Source: Gentiana macrophylla
Taxonomy: Eukaryota; Streptophyta; Magnoliopsida; Gentianales; Gentianaceae
Direction: 5' to 3'
Length of the DNA stretch: 64,000 nucleotides
Assembly (NCBI GenBank): GCA_026214975.1
Contig: JAOBSW010000762.1
Span: 1 to 64,000, forward strand
The translations under genes were made by a program, and so were the position numbers. Below the pieces are notes generated by a model, which was given only the letters and a program-made list of their open reading frames with translations, searched no databases and was not told the DNA's origin. Within the stretch, counting starts at the first letter, position 1, and each line of letters opens with the position of its first letter. Positions 12,191 to 23,699 of the stretch are shown here, piece by piece.

Positions 12191-14700
12191 GCGTTGAGTT
12201 GGGGATGAGATCATATCTATTTTACATATTCATTTAAAATATATATATATATTGGAATTGGAATTTGTTAACAAAATCTGCATTCTGTATGGGTCTTGCC
12301 TGCATTTAGCCTCGGGTAAACGGATCTTGCCTGCATTTAGCGATGGATACATTGAAGTTTTCAAAAATTGCAAATAAATAACAATTCCTTTGAGAAATGT
12401 CCACATTGTTAGGAGTTTTTACTATTGACGTGTCAATTTAAATAAATAATTATTTAATATAATAATTAGTTGTTTAAAAAACAAGAGAGTAGAGATACTA
12501 ATAACTTTGGCTGCCAAATATTTTTTTATTTTATTATCTGAAAGTCAATATTCAGATATGTGTAGTGTTTAGAATACGTAGTTAATGGATCGGTTGTAAT
12601 AAATTATTTTTAATAAACAATGACATATAACGTAGTAAAGTGTCAAAAACGATAGATAGTGTTCAGTAATTCGAAATTTCAGCCTATAATATCGAAATTC
12701 TATTATATTCAAAGTGAATACGCATGGCTGTGATACTGTTTCGTGTGAAAACCAACGTCTGAACTTTTTTTCTTTCTTTTACCTAAGAAGGTTGAGTCCT
12801 ACAAACTCAAAAAGGCTCTACCCGATCATAATATTATTATCGAATTAGGTCTTTTAGCTCGAAATTTTATAATTATCGATTCGAATTTGGGTAAGTAAAT
12901 TTATTTTTTGGTCTTTATCGGTTCGAATAATTTATTGCAGTCTTTATCGATTGAATAAAAAATTTAACAATTATATTAGGCTTGGATCTATCTGAATTTT
13001 TATATTTAATCGAAGCTTGTGTGATTTTGGGCGCCGGGCAGTTGGTTAGGCGCAAGGCAGCATAAACTCGCCCCGCTGAGTGGTGGGCCGGCCCTGATTC
13101 TATCAAATGATAGGTGTTATAAATAATTTTTTTTTTGAGGGGATTATAAATACATATTAATACCCTCTCTTTTTTTGGGAACACGGGGTGATATTTTTAT
13201 TTAGGACAAATTGAATCAAACTCTAGTTCTTATCTAGAACTGCAATATCACTAGGTTATATCTAATTTCCTATATATTTATAATTCTTTTAATCATCGTA
13301 TTAGCATGCATTTGCGGATACAGAGAAAAAAATTCGGTAGGGTGGCGTCAGGAAAAATATAATAATCCTAATTCTTTTTTTGGGGAAGGGGGAGGTTGGG
13401 CGGGTAGTTAAGTCAAAAATTTCGGGTTAGAAGCAGGGTTGAATGAGTAATTAGGTCGATTTTTTTAATCAAGCAGCGCTTGTTATTTTTTTAAAGTTGA
13501 GTGGGGTCGCGTGGTAGCGGTCGCGTATTTACCTGACTCTTACTCGTAAAGAGATCATAAATTATAGTTATAAGACCAACCACTCGATATAATTGTATTA
13601 TAACCGTTGTAAGATAAAAAATAAAAAATCGAGTCAAGTAATTCAAATATTTTTTGAGTTCAAGTTCGATCACAAGTGTTTAAAACTCAAACTCAAGCTA
13701 AAATCTACAGAAAATTTATGAACTTGAGCGAGTTCAAGCTTTATATTGAGTTTATCAATGTATATGTTAAAACTCTTTTTTTACATTATCATATGATAAT
13801 AACAACGTGTTACCCAGACAATTATTATGTGATTTTATATTAAAAATGCAAATAATATTTTATTGATTACCGAACATGATTTTTAGAAGTACACAACAAG
13901 AGTTTTGTAAAATAGTTAATAAAGTCGACAAGATACAAAAATATAAAATCAATAAAAAAAATAACAATAGATATGATAATTACATTGGCTACAAATATAA
14001 AGATAAAAATGCATATGTATAATAACATATGAGGATGTAAATGCCTACAAATATACATATGTGTATAAATATGTTTCGAGAACATTATGAGCAGTAGTGT
14101 ATATGGCTTATAAGAGGCCAAATCATGGCCAGCAGCGAGGCGTTCGACACATGTCTATGAGCTCGGCTTCTTATTTTAGTTGTTACAGGCCGAGTTGAAT
14201 ATAACATTGTCCATGTATTATACGTACGTTTAATATTTATTTAAGTCTATGAAATTAAGTTCTAACTAAATTAAAGCTTTAAACGAATCAAAGTTCTAGT
14301 TTATCTTCCTCCGTTGTTTCAAGGCTTTTTTTGTGTGGATTCCACTTTCTCAGGCTGAAAAAAAGGCCGTTTATTAGGGAAACACTATTTGTGATTTTCT
14401 CATTCCTGTTTTGTTTTCATCCGTCACATTTTATGTTCCATACAATTTTATTTTATTTTTGAGAAAACACAAATACAGATTAAATAAAATATGATAGCTA
14501 ATATATTTATCACATACGCTACCGCCATTTGGGAGTGGATCATACCAATCTTAAGGGTAAGTGTCGCATGCAACTACCGCCAATCTTTGAGAGAATCTCT
14601 CACTACCTCATATGCTTGAGTTTTTATAATTGGGCGTTATTGAGAAGACAAAATCTTTAGCTCTCTTCCATTCTCTCTCTAGGAAAATCCTCTCTTTGCT
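12191..14700. other. AT-rich intergenic spacer, no gene seen
   Basis: Strongly AT-rich with stop codons in all frames. It contains an (AT)n tract at about 12238-12251 and a 16-base direct repeat (CTTGCCTGCATTTAGC) near 12296 and 12327. A possible tRNA-derived SINE remnant lies at about 13500-13680. Upstream HMA5 regulatory sequence should lie at the left end. Confidence 0.6.
13500..13680 (+). mobile_element. Possible degenerate tRNA-derived SINE
   Basis: GTCGCGTGGTAGCG near 13505 resembles an RNA polymerase III A box, followed by CTGACTCTTACTCG as in several plant tRNA-type SINE heads. The expected B box nearby is degenerate; a GTTCGATC match occurs only near 13665. No poly(A) tail or target duplication was found. 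Confidence 0.2.
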
Positions 14701-15648
14701 TGGGGAGGTTACAACACGGAGGCTCCGATATGAAGAGTGATCAGTGTGACGTAATATGGATGCGCGGTTTAAATTCTATGATAAGCTGTGTGAGTCAGTA
14801 TCTGTATGTCGTATGGGTGACTCACTATGTTGGAGTCTTAGGGTAGAATTTCCCCTCTTTGCAAGCCTTAGTTTTTCCTTTTCGGCGCGGCGCGAAGGTG
14901 CGGTGCGGCGGATTCATCTCCTTGCATTTCTAGCCTTTTTCTAGTAGTTTTCATGCTATTGCGCCTTCCACTATTTAGATCTATCCTCCTTCTCCGTTTG
15001 TTTCACATCCGGAAGAAACCACCCTTTTCTTCCGACCGGGGTGGTGGCGGTTTGGCGGAAAATACCTTTTCTCTTATCTTTGTTGGAAAATTTATATCTT
15101 ATGTGGTGGGTGGAAGAGAGGTTGCTCTGTAGATGATCGGCGGTTTTGGCTCTCGGCATTTGTAATTTTGGGCCAGCCAGTTCGATCGAGCTACGATCTT
15201 TGGCGGGGCGGTATTACCGTGTTCTTTGAAGGCGGTGGTGTGGGTCATGATTGTTTTTGGCCTCGGATATCCGTGCATGTCCATGGAGATAGCTCTCAAT
15301 TGGCCAATTTTAGTTTCTCCTCCGCCCGGTTATTTTTACGGCCAGGCTATGGTGGGGATCGGATGGATTTTAGCGGCGTTGGTGGTGATTGTATATTTGT
15401 TGTTGTTGTTTGTCTTTTGTTTTTATCATCGGCTCGGATCGGTGCTCGTCGGTCTCTACGGGTGGTCTTCTTGGTTTTTTTCTTTTCGTTTGATTTATGG
15501 ACATCGCGATAAGGCGGATTGTTTTCATATTATTATCTTGCCAAATCAAGTTCTCTTTCACGAGAGAGAATTTGGTCTAGTTGGAGTTTGCACTGGCGAT
15601 CTGAGGTTTCACTCCCCCCACGTGTCATCATCGGTTGGTGATCAGCTT
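14701..15648. other. Unassigned GC/GT-rich region left of the Tat LTR
   Basis: Composition shifts sharply from the AT-rich spacer. Open frames exist (for example 15226-15708) but code for low-complexity Trp/Val/Leu/Phe-rich sequence with no motif. It may be the internal or leader part of an older element (a LINE 5' region or another LTR element), but nothing decides this. Confidence 0.3.
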
Positions 15649-16181
15649 TGTAAAATAACGCCCTTGATATTCATGTCGATGGCGGTAGAGGCCAAAGCCA
15701 TCTCATAAGCGCCAGGAGGCTACGACGATCGACTATCGACTACCCGGCGGTGTGGCGACAAGTCCGTGAGGCGAGTCCACACCGGTAGCGGTGTGGGATA
15801 GCGAGCAGAAGTCGATCCTGCCAGGTCGGAAGTATCGACTCGAGGGCGGGAGTCCACACCCGGTTTGTCAAGCCCATTAATAGTGATAGCTTGGGCAAGG
15901 GTTTAAAGGCCATATAAGGGTAAGTTTGACAATAATACAAGCCGACTTAACCTTAGGGTTTAGGCAAGTGTTGTCATTATAAATACCCAATTCGGGGAAC
16001 TACGTGAGGCTTGATTCACGGAAGATAACAAGATCGTAGGCAATCAAGATATAGTCTTGGACTCGGCCATAAACACAAACACCCACCCCGCCGTTCATTT
16101 TTGGCATTAGGGTTTTGTGTATTCATCAACTAGATCAAGTTAGGGCTCAAATCATTAAGGTGGCTTAATTTGCCATCGTCA
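15649..16181 (+). repeat. Probable 5' LTR of the Tat element
   Basis: The right border is set by the primer site. The left border is a guess at TGTAAAATAACG. A promoter-like TATAAATAC lies near 15979, about 200 bases from the end. No second LTR is present to confirm the borders. Confidence 0.5.
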
Positions 16182-16182
16182 T

Positions 16183-16199
16183 TGGCGCTAGAAGGAGGG
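16183..16199 (+). other. Primer binding site of the Tat element
   Basis: TGGCGCTAGAAGGAGGG follows the probable LTR end by one base. A TGGCGC start with a purine-rich tail is the usual form in Tat-group elements; I take the primer to be tRNA-Arg from family knowledge. Confidence 0.6.
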
Positions 16200-16228
16200 C
16201 CTTATTGATCGAATACTCAAGAAACACG

Positions 16229-17620
16229 ATGCCTCCCAAAGCGCATCAAAAGCGCATCAAAGTGTCGATCAAGGCTCCCAGATTAACGAGCGATCGATCT
16301 AATGTGCAAGGAAGAAGATCCGGCCTTGGATCTTGTCGGCCACGACCCTCGGCGAAGCGAGGAAAAGATCCGGCTTTGAACCTTATCAGGAGACCCACCA
16401 GCGAGAAAAGCAAGCTCTTGCTCGAATATCGAGCGCTTGCGGATCGATTTAGCGGCGGTGGAGAGTAATATCGGGATAATAGCGGCGATTCTGGCGCGCG
16501 GCGGCGGGCGCCGCCAGGAAAAACTATGGCGGAAAGCGGCGAGGAAGAGCGTGGTGGACAAGCCTAAGCAGACTCACAGGGGCGAAATAAGTGCATCATC
16601 TAGCTCGAGTGGAAAGGAAGAAGCGTGAGATCCACCAAAAACACCGAGAGAGGGATGATGATAGCGCCCGAGGAAGAGTTGAATGCAATTTTGGGTAAGA
16701 ACCGAGGTTTCGTTGTGGCTCGAGTCTCCTTCCACGAAGGAGATCGAGAGCTTTCCTAAACCGAGGGTTTAAGATACCAAAGATAGAACCTTATGATGGC
16801 ACCACCGACCGGAGGACCATCTTTCGCAGTATCTGTCTCAAATGAGGTTGGATGGGGCACCCGATGCAATCTTGTTGTCGAGCATTCGAGGCATTTACTC
16901 GTAGGTCGAGCAAGAGAATGGTTCGCGAAGCAGCGACCAAGGTCGATCTCGATTTTGCCGTGCTCTTCGAAAGTTCGAGATGCATTTATAGTCAATAGAA
17001 GTTTCATCGAGTGCCCGCACCTCGTGAGCGTGAAGCGACAAAAGGCGAGGCGATAATGGAGTACTTGAAGAGGTTTAATCTCGAGGCCATGCGAGGTCAG
17101 GGCCTTGGAATGACCGACCGATCACATCGTTCGTAGAAGCTGCGTAATACTAAGTTGTACATGAAGTTGGCGAGGCGTTCCCATACCATGGGCGAATGTG
17201 TCAATGTGGTGCATAGATTACATCAATGGGAAGAAGCGGTGCGGCGGCACACCAATCATTGGATGGAATCAAGAAGGACACCGAGGTCGAGCGAGGAATC
17301 GATCAAGAAGCGAGGATGTCGAAAGTAAGCCATCGATGCAGGACCGTATCGACACGTCCACCTCGGACCGTGGGGTCAGAAGGGACCTCGCGTGATAAGG
17401 ACTTTATCGCTCAATCGACCTCGATCGAGGTGTTATCGATTATGCTTTCAAAAAACATGGCGAGAAACCGCCACCGTTGAAAAACCTCGAGAAAGAAAGC
17501 GCCAAACAAATCTTGTGATTTTCACGAGGACATAGGCCATACAGCGAGAGAGTTGTATCGGCACTGAGAGAGATATCGGCGTCTGCATTCGGGGAAGAAA
17601 GCTAGGCGAAGTTGTTGGCG
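16229..17620 (+). pseudogene. Tat-type gag, frames broken
   Basis: The start chosen is the ATG at 16229, 30 bases after the primer site. The retrotransposon gag core is visible as REWFAKQRPRSI (16913-16950) followed by YLKRFNLEA (17060-17090) and MGECVNVVHRLHQWEEA (17189-17240). A Cys/His stretch CDFHEDIGHTARE (17513-17550) resembles the Tat-group nucleocapsid finger. Single-base slips move the frame several times. Confidence 0.6.
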
Positions 17621-17959
17621 AGATCTTGGTATGATGGGCCCGGAGGCGTGGGGAATTTAAGAGGAAAAACTCCGATCAAGGCGGGAACCGAGGTCGAGAT
17701 GCCCGAGAGGCGGAGGATCGGTCACCTCGGAAGAATCGATCCCAGTCGGGGAAGGAAACAACGAGAGATAACCGGTCGGGATAGATCGAAGAAAATCGAC
17801 ACTGTGAACTATGTCAATCGATCTTTGGTCGGATGAAAGTGATAAGGATCGGACCGGTGAAGAGCCGGCTAGTAGCTCGAGAGGCGCCAAGCGGCTCAAT
17901 TCACGGCGGAAGTCGGATCTGACCCTCGAGATGATATCCCCAAAGTCGAGTCATAGCGA

Positions 17960-18797
17960 AGGTTAGTTATTGAGGCGGTTATTAGCGAGCCCATGTATCG
18001 AGTGTGTATCGATAGCGGGAGTGCGATGAACATCATATATCACTCGGCGTTTCAAGCAATGAAGTTGAAAGAAGGATCTAGCCCCATGTAGCGTCTCCCC
18101 TGTTTGGATTCACAGGGCAGCGGTCCATCCCGTGGGCTCGATAAAGTTACTCACGGCGGTTGGGGATGGTGAGAAGGAAGGACACTTGAACTAAGCTATG
18201 TAGTGGTCAAGGCTCCCTCCGCGTACAATGTTATCTAGAGGCGACTGCGCTGCCCGACTTGCGTGCTATCATATCAACTTTTCATAATAGCATGAAATTT
18301 CTACCAGGAGGCGGTTCCCACGAAGTAAAGGAGGCGTTGAAGTCGCTCGGAGTTGTAACTCTGTCGTCATGAATGGGAAGATGGCGGTTCAACAAATCTT
18401 AGTCGAGGCGATTCGGAGGAGGAAGAAGAGGAAAAGAGTTGGATCTCGGTGATGCGATTGAAAAGCGTCGAATCTGGAAAGGAGAGGGCGATCGGTGTGT
18501 GCAAGTCGGGATTTGGATCGAGAAAAAAGCGACTACTAGTCGAGCTTTTAATCGAGTTGAGAGATATTTTTGCTGGAAAGCCACCGACATGCCGGGGTGT
18601 CTACCGACATCGCGATTCATAAACTTCGAAATTGACCAGGCTAAAAAGCGAGTCAAGCGAGAAGAAAGAAACTTTGCGTCGGATCGACTTGAGGCCATCG
18701 GCGGAAGTCGGCAAGCTCTTAGCGACCAAGATAGTGAAAAGGTATTCTATCCCGAATGGCTAGCTAACTTGATATTAGTGTTGGTCCCAAAGAAGGG
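17960..18797 (+). pseudogene. Tat-type protease and start of RT, truncated
   Basis: The aspartic protease active site DSGSAMNI is at 18011-18034. Near 18230-18250 a remnant of the LGRP flap region follows. The RT N-terminal linker reads DMPG near 18588 and then YPEWLANLILVLVPKK (18748-18795). RT catalytic motifs, RNase H and integrase are absent: the frame runs into LTR-like sequence at 18798. Confidence 0.7.
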
Positions 18798-19640
18798 TGA
18801 AACTATAGTCGGGGGGTGAATGACTATAGTGGAGTTTCAAAAACTTTTCTTGTGTTTTAAAAGCTTTTGGGCGTGGATAAGTCCATTCTTACTATGTTGT
18901 TTTCAAATCAGTTTAGACAATCACAGATATGTGTTATGATGTAGGCAAATTAAATAAGTCTTTGTAAAGTAAATTGCGAGAAATTAAATTGACATAAGGC
19001 TTATAGTGGTTCGGGGTGGTGTAATCCCTTAATCCACTCTTCTCTGTGATGATCGGAGGAATTCACTATTGTTTTCCTGAGATACAACGATGTGATTGTC
19101 CTTGGCTTCCCAAGCTTCACAATCTACAAGACTATCACTCCTTGTTTGCAGCGGCTTGGTGATTGATCTTCCTTTTCTTTGCTCGCTTGAGATCAAAATC
19201 CTTCAGCGGCTATCACGGTTTCAACTCCTTCTACCAGTTGCCTCACGATTGATTTGCTTGATTTGATGTGAATGTGATTCACGCACTTGCTTGATCAATC
19301 TCAATTGCGAATATGACTTTGTAGTTACGATGTTTGAGTTGATCACTAGATGTATCCTTGTAAGTTCGAGAGAAGGCTTTCTAATTGTGAGTTTACCTTT
19401 TCTTTCTTTTTCAATCGTTGTTGTCTTTTATGTCAATGCCTTATTTATAGCCTTGAATAGCCTTGATTTTGAAATTCCGTCCATTGGCTATATTAATGAG
19501 GAATAATCATTGATTTATCCTTGATTCCCCTTAATTGTATTCTCTTGATTTGGTGATCGGATTCTTCTTTCAAATGTATAGCAGAAAATCCGTCTTTGAT
19601 TGATCCTTCAATGATTGTGCATTTAATGCATGATCTGCTG
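18798..19640 (-). repeat. Inverted SIRE-type LTR fragment
   Basis: Read on the minus strand this parallels the SIRE LTR further right: a TATA box (CTATAAATAAGG near 19440), an AGAGAAGAGTGGA block, CACTATAA, and an end ATTCACCCCCCGACTATAG before CA. It ends at 18798 against Tat RT. Its 5' (U3) part is missing: the fragment is cut at 19640 by the plus-strand SIRE LTR. It belongs to a different subfamily from the adjacent element. Confidence 0.6.
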
Positions 19641-21346
19641 TGTTGGACTTATTTCTTAGTTTTGATGATGAGTGCCATACTGCATTTGTTATAGTGCAAA
19701 GGCAAAAGATGTCTAGATAAAATGTATAGGTTTATTAGAGTTTGATTCATAAATAGGTTTGATCAAACAAGCCTTTGTAAAAAGGCTTTCTGATTATTTA
19801 TCGTGATGGTCTAAGTCGATAGGGGTAGATAGGTCGATGGTGAGTGCAACTCTTTGGTGAAGGCCCGAAGGTGAGGTTCAAACTCGATAAATGAAGGCTA
19901 AGGGATCAAACTTAGTATTTAATGTCAAGGATATGGAATCGATGTATCTAGGCAAGTCTGTGATGACCTAAATTGATTACATATACCTTGTGTAGAAGGT
20001 CTAAGTTCCACAAGTTGGATGATGTTTGGAACTTAGTTATATTCAAAATGATGTAATCTAACTTCACAAATAAAAGTTGGATAAAAGGAATCAATTTGCA
20101 TTATATTTCTGAGACAAAAATATGATATTATTGTGATGATTGGTTTCTGAGACTAATGAACTTTCTTTGATATATGCCTCGATTAATTCAAGATTATTGA
20201 GAAGTTACATGGATAAAACGACCAACTACCTCGACTTATCAAGCAAATCAAAGTGAGATTAAAAAAGGCGTTAGGATGATCCATATTTTTATCCATTGGA
20301 TACAAGTCAAAGGGTGGGCAATTTGCCTTTGTCAAAAAGTAATCTGGCGAGTGTCGATCCTATGAATAGTGACGAGAATCACGGTGAGGATGGGACAAAT
20401 ACATGGAGCGGTCACATTTGAATTTCAAATTCAAGTCACATGCATTCCTACCTATAAATAGAGGACTTTCAACTCAAGAAAGAATAGGATGAATTTTGGG
20501 AATAAACTTCAAGTGATAACATTGGTGAAAAACACCTCTTTGAACTTCTTGAGCTTAAAATTTCTTGATCTAGTTATTTTCTTCAAGTGCATTACGTGTT
20601 TAAATTTGCATCAAGCATACACACTTGAAGGCGCAAGGCTCTTGATTATATCATCTAATCAAGGCTCTTTGCAATTGAATCATTACTTGATTCATTCTTT
20701 ATTTTATAAAGAACTCTTGAAGGCAGTGAAGCATCATTGTTAGGTGTGAAAAATTTGTTGGTTTGTGGTGGGGTGGTGAAGAGGCAATTCTACCCTTCAA
20801 GGACAGTGGAAGACTCGGGAGGCGGCAATCTACATGTTCTAGTTTTCGATTTGTGAAGCCATAGTTATTGGTGAAGGACAAGCAACCTAGGATTCTTTGT
20901 AATGAGATAACTCAAAGATTACTAGTGAATTTCCTCAACATCACGGGAGAAGAGTGGGCGTCTGAGGATTACATCACTGGAACCACTATAAAAATCTCTC
21001 TACTTACTTACTTTGCATTTACTTTACGCACTTAGTCATTATTCATATCAACTCTTTGAATCTAGCAGCTGAAATCACACACATACATTCTTGAGTATCT
21101 AATACTTAGTAACATATTTAACAACAAGTAACAAGGCTTAATTTTGATATTATTCTTTGCTGCACAAATTGACAAAGCTGAGCTGTCGATGAACTCTTGT
21201 TTATCGGCGAGACTCACGAGGTCTCGGCAGACTCTTGAAGTATCGTGAATTTCTTTGAAGTTCTGAATTTGTTAACTCAAAGTTTTAAGTGTTAAGTTTA
21301 TTCACCCCCTCTAAACTTAACTAAAGCCTTTTCAAGAGGACCAACA
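19641..21346 (+). repeat. 5' LTR of the SIRE element
   Basis: 1706 bp. A promoter-like CCTATAAATAGAGG lies at about 20451-20464 and a second CTATAAAAAT near 20986. Almost every difference from the right LTR sits where that copy has CAG or CTG: CTCTTGA here (20714-20720) against CTGCTGA (32732-32738). Confidence 0.92.
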
Positions 21347-21348
21347 AT

Positions 21349-21365
21349 TGGTATCGGGCGGTGCT
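21349..21365 (+). other. Primer binding site (tRNA-iMet) of the SIRE element
   Basis: TGGTATCGGGCGGTGCT follows the LTR after two bases. The usual SIRE site has TGGTATCAGAGC at the start; the CAGAG part is collapsed here. Confidence 0.75.
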
Positions 21366-21451
21366 TACATTGCGAAGGAATCCTACTTGTTGTGCTTGTG
21401 AAAATTCTTTAAAAACTTTCCTTCAAATTCTTGATTTTCAAGACTTGCATC

Positions 21452-22880
21452 ATGGATAACACACGGTATGCTAGAACCATGTTGATGTGCTCTCTTGATA
21501 GATTTGATGAGTATAAGCGTCGAATGCAGGCATATCTTGCTTTGCTACTCATGATGAGATGATGGATGTACTAGCGAAGGACCCTTTGGAGATTACAAAG
21601 CGATATGATGGGTGTGAGCTGAGTACATTCTAAACCAAAGAGAGAATGGAATCGAGAAGGCGAGGAAAAGAGCAAACCTCAACAACATTGCTATTGATAT
21701 CATCTGAGAACCTTGGATAGCAATATGTACATGAAAGTCAAAGATTGCAAGGCTGCAAAGGAACTTTGGGATAAGATTCACTTAATCTGTGAAGGCACCT
21801 TGATGCAATAAAGAAGAACAAAATCGGTGTGGCGGAAAAAGGTTTCAAAAGTTCAAAATGCTACTAATGAAACCATTGAGCAAATGGAGTCAGTTCAATG
21901 CAATCTTAGATGAACTTACTCTGCTTTGAGTGTAAGTTATTCAAAAGAGAAGTAAACACCAAAATCTTGGAAGCTTTACTGCAAGAGATGTTTGGAAAAT
22001 GAAGGTATTGCAATTGAAGAAATGAGAAAGGCTGCATGAAGAAGACACCTTCAAGCAAAGTTTCTCGATCTTAAGGCCTATGAATTTAGCAAGAAGCTAG
22101 TGCACAGGCGAAAGGAAGAGCCAAAGACCACTGCATTGGTGCTTCACATCATGAAGAAACATCGAGGAGAGACGAGGATGATATGCTAGATGAAATGCAA
22201 GAGCAAATTGCCCCTCTTGAGCAAGAAAATCGAGAATGATGAAAGGCTGGAAAGGCCCCTACAAGAAATTTCACAAAGAGGCCCTCTTGAAAGAAGGAAA
22301 GAAGAACCAAAGAAAGATAATGACTATCTATGCTTTCATTGCAGAAACCAGGACACTTGGACACTGATTGTCTGAGTTGAAACAAGGCAAGGAACTTGAT
22401 TATCTTTGCTTCAATTGTAAGAAACTGGACATTTTAGACTGATTGTCGGACCTCACGAAGACCAAGAGTCAACAAAGGAGACATGGCAAGAAGGCTATGG
22501 TTCTTTGAAGATGAATCGAGGATATGAAGTGGGATCGAAAAGGAAATGAATCGGATGACACTGGCAGTTCTTTGATATGGAGGATTATGCTTTGATGGCC
22601 AACATGGATGGCGAGGAGGTATACAACACTTTGTATCTATAAACACTCCTGCTTTGGAAGTGATTGTGAATCAACTTTGTGGTTCAAATCCTAGAAATTC
22701 GACAACAATGAGACTTTGGATGCCATCCTTAATCAACTAAGGATAATACAATCTGGTTATGAGATTGTGAAGAATTTGAAAAAGAGGCTCTTGAGTTAGA
22801 AGTTGGAAGATTGAAAATTTGAATTAAGGGTTTTCAAAGGTAAGGAAAAGATGTTGGGCGAGAATCGGCATAAGTCTGCT
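21452..22880 (+). pseudogene. SIRE gag with two zinc-knuckle remnants
   Basis: The start ATG at 21452 (MDNTRYART) opens shortly after the primer site. A region typical of Copia gag follows (RFDEYKRRMQAYL, about 21500-21540). Two Cys/His boxes occur in series: CFHC near 22332 and CFNC near 22408, each followed by a spacing that would give CX2CX4HX4C with minor repair of the frame. Gag packages the element RNA. The frame is broken repeatedly, often at CTTTGA strings that take the place of CTGA or CTGCTGA. Confidence 0.65.
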
Positions 22881-23699
22881 TGAACATCAGTGACCTCTGA
22901 ATCTCTTTGAACCATCTTGTTCAATCTGCATACAAATCGGGGAAAGCCTTATGGAGATAGGCGGGCTTGGATTTGGAACTCGGCAATCTAACAAGAGTGG
23001 ATCGAGTGGAGTTCTTGAACTAGTACGAGGTGGTCCTAAGTTTGTGCACTGCCTTAGATCCATCTCGATAAAATTTCTTTGAAGCGGTAAAACCAAATGA
23101 GAATGCCTCGAAGAAGCAAAATCGGAAGTCTCGAGAAGTCAACGACTCTAGTAAAAAGAATAAATCCAAAAATAGGATTGTTGTACCTTAAGCTTTCTGT
23201 GATATGAGACACTGCTACCAAGTCTCTTTGGACCACAGAAGGAAAAAACATAAATATTCCAAGAATAAGAATCCTAAATCCAAAAATGTTGATCATTCAA
23301 GGGATACTTATCTCGGGGAAAGGTAAATTTGTTCCTGCTTGATAATGATTGGAATATTCTGCATCTAATGCTAGAAAGCAGTCAGTATAACCATACTACT
23401 AGGGTAAAACCTAGACAATGGAATCAATGAGAGGACTTACACAAGACCTCGTGAGACTCATATTACTGAGGTTTATTCTAATAGGCGGCACACTATGGTT
23501 ATGCAAATGTTTCTAATAACAAGAATCATTTCAAGCGACATTATGTACCAAAAGGCGAGGAAAACATATGTGGTTCTACACAACCTCTTTGTTAGAACTT
23601 ATGGATGTGTGGAATACATGTATGAACAAAGTATGAACCAAAGTATGACACATTTAGGAAGACCTTATGGAAACATACCAAGGGTCATGCTTGCCTTTG

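Larger units (their letters stand above)
15649..18797 (+). mobile_element. Truncated Ty3/Gypsy element of the Tat/Retand/Ogre group
   Basis: It consists of a probable 5' LTR, a primer site, gag, protease and the first part of RT, all on the plus strand. It stops abruptly after the LVPKK motif just before the RT catalytic core, where an inverted SIRE-type LTR begins. No 3' LTR lies in the window. Confidence 0.75.

Noticed and set aside
13020..13100. GC-rich patch (GGGCGCCGGGCAG...GGGCCGGCCC) as a small RNA gene
   Set aside because: No tRNA or snRNA fold or box elements could be drawn.
15226..15708. 160-codon open frame with hydrophobic stretches resembling a membrane protein
   Set aside because: Low-complexity composition from a GT-rich strand, no motif, and it runs into the probable Tat LTR.
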